64,000 nucleotides of DNA from Adenophora triphylla var. japonica (taxonomy: Eukaryota; Streptophyta; Magnoliopsida; Asterales; Campanulaceae). The notes under the pieces were generated by a model. The model ran no database searches. It saw only the letters and a program-made list of their open reading frames with translations, and was not told the origin of the DNA. Positions 55,107 through 64,000 of this stretch are shown here, in pieces (the stretch's first letter is position 1; each line of letters opens with the position of its first letter). The stretch is taken from positions 1 through 64,000 of the forward strand of contig JAFEMH010006928.1 of the NCBI GenBank assembly GCA_022495995.1, in the 5' to 3' direction. Made by a program: the position numbers and the translations under genes.

Positions 55107-57195
55107 ACCCTAGAATCAAGTGGTGGAGACTTCAAGGGGAAAATCAACCGAAATTTGTAGCTAAGATGGTCGATACCGGTATTTGGGCGGATAATATGGA
55201 GGATATGGATATAGATTCTACTTGGACTAAGATGGTACATACCATAAAGGAGGTGGCGAAAGAAGTCCTTGGAGAATCTAGAGGAAATGGGCCACCAAGT
55301 AAGGACACATCATGGTGGAACGAGGAAGTAAAACAAGCAATAAAGGGCAAGCGAGAATGCTACAAATTATTGGGGAAATGTAGGAGCGACGAGAACTATG
55401 AGAAGTATAAGAAAACTAGAAGAGATGCTAAGAAAGCAGTAAGAGACGCAAGAGCAAAGGTGAATCAGAAACTTTATGATAAGTTGGATACAAAAGAAGG
55501 GGAAAAGGACATCTACAGACTCGCTCGTATGAGGGATAAGAGGACACGAGATATTGGGACGATTAAATGTGTGAAGGATGTAGACCAAAGAGTTTTAGTC
55601 GGGGATAAAGAGATAAAAGATAGATGGAGTTCGTACTTTGATAACTTGTTCAATGGCGGTCAAGAGCAGGATGTTGGAGATTTAAGTATCTCTTCGAGTA
55701 TGGTTAATCGAGATTTTATGCGGAGAATTCGAAAGAGTGAAGTGGAAATGGCAATGAAAAAGATGAGGTTGAAGAAAGCCGTTGGACCGGATGGTATACC
55801 AATTGAGGTTTGGAGATGTTTCGGGGAGAGAGGAGTAGATTGGTTAACAACGCTATTTAACAAGATATGGAGAGTTAACACAATGCCATTGGAGTGGCGG
55901 AAGAGTACTCTGATCCCTTTGTATAAGAATAAAGGTGATGTCCAAGATTGTGCCAACTATCGGGGGATCAAACTAATGAGCCATACTATGAAACTTTGGG
56001 AAAGAGTGATTGCACAAAGGCTGAGAAAAATTGTGGATATTTCGGATAACCAATTTGGGTTTATGCCAGGAAGATCGACTATGGAGGCAATATATCTTAT
56101 GAGACAAACCATGGAGAAATATCGGGATCAAAAGAAAGATTTGCATATGGTTTTCATTGATTTGGAGAAGGCATATGATAAAGTGCCAAGAGAGGTACTT
56201 TGGTGGGCATTAGCATAGAATGGTGTTTCAAAGAAATATATTGATATTATCAAGGACATGTATAATGGAGTTAGTACTTGTGTACAGACTAGTGTTGGAA
56301 AAGGCGAAGAGTTCCCTATAAAGATTGGAGTGCATCAAGGTTCCGCACTTAGCCCCTTTCTTTTGCTTTGATAATGGGACGAATTGACGAGGTCGGTCAA
56401 GATGATATACCAAAGCTGTATGCTTTGTTCGCAGATGATATCAGGTCTTGATTGATGAGACAAGAGAGGATGTTGAAAGTAAATTGGAGTTGTGGAGACA
56501 CACTTTGGAATCTCGAGGTTTTCGATTAAGCGAAGCAAGGCGGAATATTTGGAGTGTAAGTTTAGCAGAGTTGGAAGTAGGGAGGCGGCGCGATCACATT
56601 TGATGGAAATATTATCCAAGCTTCGAGTTTTTTCGCTATCTTGGATCCATTATTCAAAAGGATGGAGAATTAGATGGAGATGTGGCTCATAGGATTAAAA
56701 GCGGAGTTGGTTGAAGTGGAAGAGTGCTACGGGGTTTCTATGTGATCGCGGCATGCCCAATAGATTAAAGGGAAAATTCTACCGCATGGCAATTAGGCCT
56801 GCATTGCTTTACGGCACCGAATGTTGGGCCGTGAAACAAAGGTCACGTGCATAAGATGAATGTGGCGGAGATGCGTATGCTTAGATGGATGTGCGGTCAT
56901 ACAAGAAAGGATCGATTGGGGAATGAGGTGATCGAGGTAAAGTAGGAGTTGCGCCCATCGAGGATAAAATGAGGGAAAATCGTCTACGGTGGTTTGGACA
57001 TGTGAGAAGGAGACCGAGTGATGCACCGGTTAGGAGGCCTAACAGTGGAGAAATGATAAAATGGCGAGGGGTAGGGGAAGACCCAAACAAACTTGGATTA
57101 GAGAAATTGAAATTGATATGAATTTACTTGGAGTGGATGAAAGTATGGTGTTGAAGAGGCCGGAGTGGAGGGCAAAAATCCATGTGGGGGGTTGA
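55082..57195 (+). pseudogene. RTE reverse transcriptase region
   Basis: Open from 55082 ([15 protein letters not shown]) to a TAG at 56216-56218. Motifs are [46 protein letters not shown] and [16 protein letters not shown]. After the stop come IKIGVHQGSALSPF and, in a shifted frame, LYALFADDI, the polymerase Asp pair. The C-terminal part with GRPKQTW and PEWRAKIH continues in broken frames to about 57195. The fingers-palm order is complete for an RTE RT. Several stops and frameshifts follow 56216. Confidence 0.88.
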
Positions 57196-57306
57196 TTTTT
57201 TTTATTTATTATTTTTTTATTTTTTTATTTTTATTTTTTTATTTATTTTATTTATTTTATTTATTTTTTATTTTTTTTTAATTTAATTTTTTTATTTATT
57301 TTTTTC

Positions 57307-58730
57307 ATGATAACATATGAGGATTCATTTTTGTAAATCGGGCTGAATCAGATCGATGACATTTTTGTAAATAACTGACGCTTCTTTTAAAAGACGCGGT
57401 GACATTTTTGTAAATAATTGAAACTTTGAGCGCACTGTCAACGTCGATTACAATGAGTGTCTAACACATGTACATGGCGCTCAAAAACACTAACATTGGC
57501 ATTAAACTGATTTAGGCAGTGTTAGTAGTAAGAAGTGTGAATGTTAGTAACAAGGAGTTGCAGTACAAGTATCTGAAACTAAAAAATATTAACACTGGCA
57601 TTAAAATGATATAATCAGTGTTAGTTATAAGGAGTGCCAGTGTATTTGTTTTAATAGTAAAAGTGATTGTGTTATTATGCGCGTGCGCTAAAACTAACAT
57701 AACTTTTGACTCGGGATGAACCACGAAACGCACAACATATTAATTCGAAGAAAATTTGAGAACTACAAAAGTCACGGGCATGCGGCTCATGATATCGGGT
57801 TTATAAAACTCAAAATACTTCATTTAGACCCTCAAACGGGCCTTTGAAGTTTTTATAAATTTTGTTATTGAGTGCTAAAACATGTGTTTTGATAAGTGTC
57901 ATCAAATGTGTTTAAGAGTGCAATCACATGTACGAAAGAATGCAAATATTAATATTAGTAGTGTCAGCAACAGATTTAACGATTGCTAGTTTTAGTTGAT
58001 AATGTTCACTATTTACGAAAATATCACCGTGCATATTTTTAAAAAAGTGAGTTAATTACAAAAATGTCGCGGATTCAATTCATTCAAAAACACATTTTTT
58101 TTAGCTTATGGAAAACGTGTATCCCAACATTTTGTGATTGCTTAATATGTCAAGAGTCTCTTCCACTGAAAAATCAACCACTTTCCCCTTAATTGTGTCT
58201 TTATTTCTTTTGTTTAATCGTTTGTGGATAAGATTTTGGTATTTATTCAAATTATGTAGTTTGCATGAAATAAGTTATCTATATTATATTATATGCTTTT
58301 AAAACATTTATTCATCCAATTCTAGAGAGGTAGGAAATGGTCATAATACAAAGTTACAAAATGAAAAGGTTAAGAATGGCAACTTTTCCTTTTTCTAGAA
58401 AAAAAAAAAAGAGTTTGACTTTTGTCAAAATTTGCAATCTCTTTTTGACTAATGACGCTTCACATCTTATAATACCACCATGGTACAACTACCTCTAAAT
58501 TCTTAAAATTAGAGATGTGAAAGCAGTTAGAATGAGCGAATCTATAACTTAACTTTGACTATATTGCAGTTTTCATTTTAAAATTAATTAATTATAAAGA
58601 AAATAGCTTCTCAAGTTCATATATTAATCCATGTTTATCTTTCTAATAAATGTAAAATAATTATCAAACCTAAAGTCCTCTTAAAATTTCCCTCACTACT
58701 TTATATATTTTCCGTTTGAAATAAAAAAGA
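57307..58730. other. Intergenic region upstream of the PADRE gene
   Basis: AT-rich. An imperfect duplication with CTAACATTGGCATTAAA / TTAACACTGGCATTAAA lies at about 57489-57620. No coding domain recognised. Confidence 0.6.
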
Positions 58731-58733
58731 TCC

Positions 58734-58740
58734 TATATAT
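58734..58740 (+). promoter_or_regulatory. TATA box candidate of the PADRE gene
   Basis: TATATAT 86 bp before the ATG; an upstream TTATATAT is at about 58701. The start site would then be near 58765, leaving a 5' leader of about 60 nt. Confidence 0.45.
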
Positions 58741-58825
58741 TTAACGTAACCACATTCCATTTCCATCCAATATATTTTCCATTCTCACTACTCCTATCAA
58801 ATACACACAATTCACACACACTAAC

Positions 58826-59904
58826 ATGGGAAACAGTTTGGGAGGGAAAAAAACAGCAAAAATTATGAAGGTAAACGGAGAAACATTCAAGTTAAAAACT
58901 CCGGTGACCGTTGCCGACGTAGTCAAGAACTACCCCGGCTACGTTATCTTAGAATCCGAAGCCGTAAAGCACTTGGGAATCCATTCGAAGCCGTTGGATC
59001 ATTATCATGAGCTTAAACCTAAGAAGCTCTATTTCTTGGTAGAGTTGCCTAAGATTCAAGAAGTTGATAGCAATATTAGGAGTACGAGAAGGGTGCAGTC
59101 GGGGATTAATATGAGCGCTAAGGACCGGCTCGAGAGTATGATGTTGGCTAAGCGGTCGATGTCCGAGCTTTCGGTTATGAGGGGCCCACGGAACATTGCG
59201 ATGGTGGAGGAGGGTGATAATATTAATGATCCTATGAGGGTGAAGTTGCGGTTGCCTAGGGCGGAGGTGGAGAGGTTGATGGCGGAGAGTAAGGATGAGA
59301 CGGAGGCGGCGGAAAGGTTGTTGAAGCTTTGCATGGGTGGCAATGATGGCGGCGGCAGTGGTGGTGGTCATGAGAGAATTAGACCGGGTTTGAAGGCGCG
59401 TGGTGAGGTATGTTTATCTAGTTTTTCAGATAATAATTAATTATTTGTTAATTGCAAATTGTTACACATTTGATCCAGATTTTATGGCATGTTTAATGGT
59501 TTGACATTTCGCTGCTTTAATACGTTTTTGAATTATTCAATGTTTAAAATGACTTTTTTTTAAAAAAAAAATTCTTAAAAAAAATTCTTTTAAAAAAAAA
59601 AAAAAACCCTTTAGAAAAGAGAAAAGCCAGGTTTGGTGGAAAGCCTAATTAATGAAGTAAATAATTAAAAATAGGAGCATGCATGCATCCAATTGTTTAA
59701 TTAAAAGACATGACGTAACTAACATGGCCATTCATTGACTTTAACGTTGTATTATGTTGTGACATAGAATTTTATATATGTTGAAAGATTATGAAAAAAG
59801 TAAGTAAATATTGATTTAAAGTTGTGTTTTGTTGACTGCAGAAGAAGAAGCGAGTGAATTTCATGCCAATCAGCGAAAGAGAAATACAATTAGCTGTGGC
59901 CTAA
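58826..59904 (+). CDS. PADRE/DUF4228 domain protein, two exons, 214 aa
   Basis: Exon 1 is 58826-59407 (194 codons) and exon 2 is 59842-59904 (20 codons plus stop), joined by a 434-nt GT-AG intron. The protein starts MGNSLGGKK, with Gly2 suggesting possible N-myristoylation. The N-terminal domain has KIMKVNGETFKLKTPVTVADV and the GYVILESE..KHLGI...PLDH..ELKPKKLYFLVELP pattern of DUF4228/PADRE proteins. A disordered middle follows, then RVKLRLPRAEVERLM and a Gly-rich segment. The C-terminus RVNFMPISEREIQL encoded by exon 2 is a known end motif of this family. PADRE genes are small plant proteins often induced by stress and pathogens; the molecular role is unknown. If exon 2 were not spliced, translation would stop at 59440. 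Confidence 0.93.
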
Positions 59905-60141
59905 TTCCTTCCGGTGCCCATAATGTCAAGAGAAATGGTCTGTGGATTTTGATCAAACCTCCTCGAGGAGAATGGATTATAACTTAACCCCAATGTATTT
60001 CGTTAATTAGTTACATTCCCTTCTTCACTTTGTTACAACTTCCATTATTGATCATTCATGGACTTTTCCCACTTGCCTGAGTTGCCTTTTATTAATGCTT
60101 TCAAAGGGGACATCACCGGCCAATTGACTAGTCAGTAGTTG
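59905..60141. other. 3' flank of the PADRE gene
   Basis: Probably includes the 3' UTR; no canonical AATAAA was found, which is usual in plants. Confidence 0.4.
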
Positions 60142-60315
60142 CAGTGTTCTAAAAAGATCCCGCCTAAGGGTGCTTAGGCCTCGTCTAGGCGCTAGACCCT
60201 TCTCCAACGCCTAGTTCTAAGTCCGCCTAGGTCCCGACTAATCCCGACTAGTCTCCGCCTAGGTGCTAGGCCCGACTCCACCACATAGCATCCGTCTAGC
60301 GCTTTTTAAAATCTT
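60142..60315. mobile_element. Small DNA element (hAT-like MITE), tentative
   Basis: Ends CAGTGTTCTAAAAAG and CTTTTTAAAATCTTG are imperfect inverse complements. The interior is packed with CCGCCTAGG/GTCTAGGCG-type words. Target duplication is not clear. Confidence 0.5.
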
Positions 60316-61969
60316 GATCAATTGTATAAAACACAATTGTGTTTGGATCACAAAAATCATGCCTTACAATCCCATAATAAATCTTCGCATTTGACTACTC
60401 AACTTACATTTTTAAGAAATATGCACATGTACATAAACTAAAGGTACAATTTTAAGAATCCAAAAATGTATTACCAGACGCTCAAAAATAGGACAAACTT
60501 TGTAACGATCCCGAATTTTCACAACAATAATAATATTTAATTGATAATAAAATAACCTCAAACGACTAATAAAATCATAATTCAAACACTAACCACAATT
60601 TGAAATAACTTAAATGCGAATAACAGTAACAATTTCAACGGCTAGTACAATCCACTAGCTCAACAAAATCCTTAAAGTCTTACAAACTCTAAAATAACTG
60701 AAACAACTGACTAAAGAGTCTAAAATGAAAATAAACTAAACCGATCCTTGAACTCCTTATGAAGTGCTCCCGAACTGTTTCACATTCTTCCTATATGAAA
60801 TCTGGAAGAAAAGAAGATGAAATGGTGAGCGAACAATGTCCAGTAAGTTCATATACAACCCCTTCGGTTACTAAGGAGGAGTTGACCTGAAGGAATATCA
60901 AATGATACAAATTTTAAGTAACAATCGAAGACATAACAGAACACAAATTCGAAATAGTTATTTACCAATTCTCAAACCAAATGTCTTTCAAAATCTCAAC
61001 GGTTTCACAAACTGAGTTGACAAATGTTTTGGAGTTCCAAATGATGACGAAATCGATTCAAATTGACTCGAATGATTTACTTAATTAAAGCCGTCCCATA
61101 CCAGTTTAAACTAACTAAACCATTCACAGATTATAAGGAAATTCAAAGGACTGATAAGCTGAACAAAATTGACTCGAATGATTTAGTTATCTACAACTGT
61201 CCCATACCAGCCGTAGATAATCAAATCATTCACATACATCATGATCACATAAGTGGTCCACTGACCTTATCAAACCAAAATCCCATAAATGGAACAAAAT
61301 GGCTTCGCAGAGTCCTAAACAGTGTATTTGAAACACCCCACCACTAATTTGAAGCGGTGTACTAAGTTTGCCCGAAGGCCAAATATCAAATATATCCCGC
61401 CGAAGCAGGTTGTCTAACTTAGATCATTGATGAAATACAAAATTATATCATATCAAAACTCATTTTTATAGAGAATACGAACTTTCACAATAACAATAAA
61501 ATTCTGTATTTACGAAACCAAAAGAACGATTTAGCAAACGAATAACAAAAGATTAGCAAATAACGGTAAACGAGGGAGTCAAAACAAATACTGACGCGAG
61601 GTCAGCTTTTACGTATCAAAGGAACATACATCACCAAGAAATATGCAGAAGCCTAAATAATGAAACGGAGTGGAAATCAATCATCTTTTACGTATCAAAA
61701 GGAACATACATCACCAAGGAACATACATCACCAACAATGCTTCACGCGCTCGAATCTACAATCATTGCAAAAAGGTTTCTTAGGTTACAATAATGTCTAA
61801 TTACCTAACCCGAACATTCTTTAATCTTTCTTATTACCTATAAGTTAATCTTTCTTAACATCTTCTTAGGTTAACCAATCCCCCGTAGGTTTTACCAAAA
61901 TATCCCTAGGGTCTTAGGGGTTTTTCTATACTCAATCCCCAATAATATTCTCTAATTCACAATTACACA

Positions 61970-62260
61970 CACTAATTACACCTTTTCCAGCACACACTAA
62001 CACACATTAAACCCCAACACACACACGCACTAACCCTAACACCCCACACACACCAGCCGCACCACACACACTGCATGGCTAAAACACACACACATACACA
62101 CGCATAACACACACACACACACTGCTGCCATACAGCAGCACACACACGCAGACTCTCAGCAACACACAACGCACACAAGCAACACCCACACACGCACACA
62201 GTAGTATCACACACACACGCACAGTACACTCACATACACATCAGACACCTATCTCCTACT
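61970..62260. repeat. CA-rich low-complexity tract
   Basis: Interrupted (CA)n/(CACAC) with GCA interruptions. Confidence 0.9.
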
Positions 62261-62559
62261 GCAAACAACCAGAACATACACAAAAACCCTAAATCCCATT
62301 TAACTCCTTAGCATACAATGATCTTAGGCCAACCCATTGACTTATCATGCCCCAAACCTTAATCAACAATGAAGGATTTTCTAGGGTTTCAATATCAAAT
62401 TCCACAAAACAATAAAGAATTTCAAGATTCATATCCTAATAAATTGATTTCTCAACCCAAATCTTACTCTTAGACTTTCTAGGATTTTCTAGGGCGTTCT
62501 TCCTTAGAAATCAAAACAAGAACCATTACTTACCTTGGATTCTTGAGCTTTGAAAACAC

Positions 62560-62860
62560 AACAATAGAGGTTCTTCCTCTTCCTTCTTCCTTCCCAAGCT
62601 CGGCTCTCTCTCTTTCTCTCTCCCTCAGATTCTTCCTCTGCCTTCCAGTTTCTTCCTCTGCCACTCTCTTTCTCTGCGTCACTCTCTCTCAGTCGATTCT
62701 CTCTCTATGCGGCTCCCCCTCTCACGCCTGTTCTCTCTCTAATTTCCTTCTCAGCGCTGTCCTTTTTTTATTTCTGCCGTTCTCTACCGTTTTCTCTCTC
62801 TAATCGCTTTCTCTCTCTATTTCTAATTTATCTTCTGCCGCCTCCCTCTCTCTCTATTCT
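62560..62860. repeat. CT-rich low-complexity tract
   Basis: CTCTCTCT/TTCCTCTG runs; on the element's strand this is GA-rich. Confidence 0.85.
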
Positions 62861-63264
62861 TATTAACGTAAATAATTTTAGGCTGCTAGGGTTTTCTAAA
62901 AAAAAAGGTATTTGTAAATGGGTTTTACTAAACCTAAGCCCAATCTCCAAAGCCTAACTCATCTAAATAATTTAAACCCACATAATATATTCCTAAGACT
63001 TCAATATAAATATTAGGCCCTCTAAAGCCTAAATGAAAATTTTAACAATTTATCAAATAATCCTCGAATTTTTTTTTTGGGGTTATTACATTCTTATCCC
63101 CTTAAAAGAAGTTTAGTCCTCTAAACTTTCATAATCCGATGAATGAGCTAATCTTATCATATCAATCAATATTAAACACTCCAAGAATGACACTGAGGTC
63201 AAACCTAAGGCTCAAATCAAACTTATTCTCACACATCCTAAACTCCCAAAGATCTAAAGCCAAA

Positions 63265-63276
63265 GCTCTGATACCA
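63265..63276 (-). other. Primer-binding site (initiator tRNA-Met)
   Basis: TGGTATCAGAGC on the minus strand, the common plant tRNA-Met site, 2 nt from the LTR end. Confidence 0.88.
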
Positions 63277-63278
63277 AC

Positions 63279-64000
63279 TGTAACGACCCCGAATTTCCAC
63301 AACAATAATAATACTTAATTGAAAATAAAATAACCTCCAACGACTACTAAAACCATAATTCAAACACTAACCACAATTTGAAATAACTTAAATGCGGATA
63401 ACGGTAACAATTTCAACGGCTAGTACAATCCACTAGCTCAACAAAATCCTTAAAGTCTTACAAACTCTCAAATAACTGAAACAACTGACTAAAGAGTCTA
63501 AAATGAAAATAAACTAAACCGATCATTGAACTCCTTATGAAGTGCTCCCGAACCGTTTCACATTCTTCCTATATGAAATCTGGAAGGAAAGAAGATGAGA
63601 GGGTGAGCGAACAATGCCCAATAAGTTCATATACAACCCCTCCGGTTACTAAGGAGGAGTTGACCTGAAGAAATATCAAACGATACAAATTTCAAGTAAC
63701 AATCGAAGACATAACAGAACACAAATTCGAAATAGTTATTTACCAATTCTCAAAGCAAATGTCTTTCAAAATCTCAAGGGTTTCACAAATTGTGTTGACA
63801 AATGTTTTGGAGTTCAAAATGATGATGAAATCGATTCAAATTGACTCGAATGATTTACTTAATTAAAGTCGTCCCATACCAGTTTTAACTAACTAAATCA
63901 TTCACAGATTATAAGGAAATTCAAACGACTGATAAGCTGAACAAAATTGACTCGAATGATTTAGTTATCTACAACTGTCCCATACCAACCGTAGATAATC
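63279..64000 (-). repeat. 5' LTR of the Tekay-like element (cut by window end)
   Basis: Starts TGTAACGACCCCG in plus-strand reading and aligns with the LTR beginning at 60501 as far as the window goes. Confidence 0.85.

Larger units (their letters stand above)
53884..57306 (+). mobile_element. RTE-type non-LTR retrotransposon (LINE)
   Basis: A 5' region with AACAACAACAACAAATAAAC and GGGCGAGGGTTGCGGTAGGC, endonuclease, reverse transcriptase, and a T-rich tail of ATTTTTTTATTT-type repeats from 57195. There is one polyprotein without a separate ORF1, as in the RTE clade. Frameshifts and stops make it inactive. The exact start and any target duplication were not determined. Confidence 0.85.
60501..63090 (-). 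repeat. 3' LTR of the Tekay-like element
   Basis: Plus-strand reading starts TGTAACGATCCCGAATTTTC and ends GGGGTTATTACA. The first 740 bp align with 63279-64000 at about 95% by eye. It contains a CA-rich tract (61970-62260) and a CT-rich tract (62560-62860). Small open frames in these tracts are low-complexity artefacts. Confidence 0.82.
60501..64000 (-). mobile_element. Tekay-like chromovirus derivative, minus strand, 188-bp interior
   Basis: In minus orientation: 5' LTR (from beyond the window to 63279), 2-nt spacer, primer-binding site TGGTATCAGAGC (63276-63265), a non-coding interior, polypurine tract CTTTTAAGGGGATAAGAA (63108-63091), 3' LTR (63090-60501). The LTR is 2590 bp, TGTAATAACC...GTTACA in element orientation. 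The sequence before the polypurine tract keeps the AGAGGACTAAACTTC trace of the pol 3' end of Tekay/Del elements. There is no coding capacity, so it would depend on another element. Confidence 0.8.

Noticed and set aside
61972..62229. Cys/Val-rich minus-strand frame
   Set aside because: Translation of a CA microsatellite.
62543..62803. Leu/Ser-rich frame
   Set aside because: Translation of a CT-rich tract in an LTR.

Overview
The window is nuclear DNA of a flowering plant, probably a eudicot; I cannot name the species. It is almost wholly transposable elements with one clear host gene. Supporting signs are Ty3/gypsy elements of the Tat/Ogre type (with an archaeal-type RNase H), a Ty1/copia element, Helitrons, a hAT element, an RTE-type LINE, Stowaway-like MITEs, GT-AG introns and a plant-specific PADRE (DUF4228) gene.

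Layout. 1-26050 is a chain of related Tat-lineage pieces: an LTR (1-3442, cut by the window edge); a frameshifted protease/RT/RNase H/second RNase H/integrase (5078-9845); two genes on the opposite strand encoding plant-mobile-domain (PMD) and DUF7745-type proteins (10137-15131); a second copy of the LTR (15101-18892); a separate, much better preserved gag with only two stop codons (19027-21123); and a diverged third LTR ending at 26040. All three LTRs are followed by the same primer-binding site, so the three are not one simple element. They share stem-loops whose paired bases change together. 26100-26990 looks like part of a minus-strand LTR. 27300-33030 is AT-rich, with MITEs, a 667-bp triplication, and a palindromic minisatellite interrupted by one MITE of an inverted pair.

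33031-53253 is best read as one decayed outer Helitron carrying a nested set: an inner Helitron with both ends (34740-36553), a hAT element with a perfect 8-bp target duplication (37519-39901), a MITE (42295-42453), and a copia element (46932-53245). The copia element interrupts the Helitron's terminal CTAG. The Helitron replicase/PIF1-helicase gene survives in pieces (39930-41050 and 43620-46070). The copia element has near-identical 858-bp LTRs but a ruined, non-collinear interior. It also shows a 17-nt perfect complementarity between the LTR and the primer-site position, and a tandem array of co-varying hairpins.

53884-57306 is a dead RTE LINE. 58826-59904 is a two-exon PADRE gene (214 aa). 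60501-64000 is a minus-strand, Tekay-like LTR element with 2590-bp LTRs and an internal region of only 188 bp; its 5' LTR runs off the window.

The strongest candidates for undescribed biology are the copia primer-site complementarity, the copia hairpin array, and the shared co-varying hairpins of the Tat LTRs. No tRNA, rRNA or CRISPR locus was seen. All judgements are from reading; no alignment or folding program was run.
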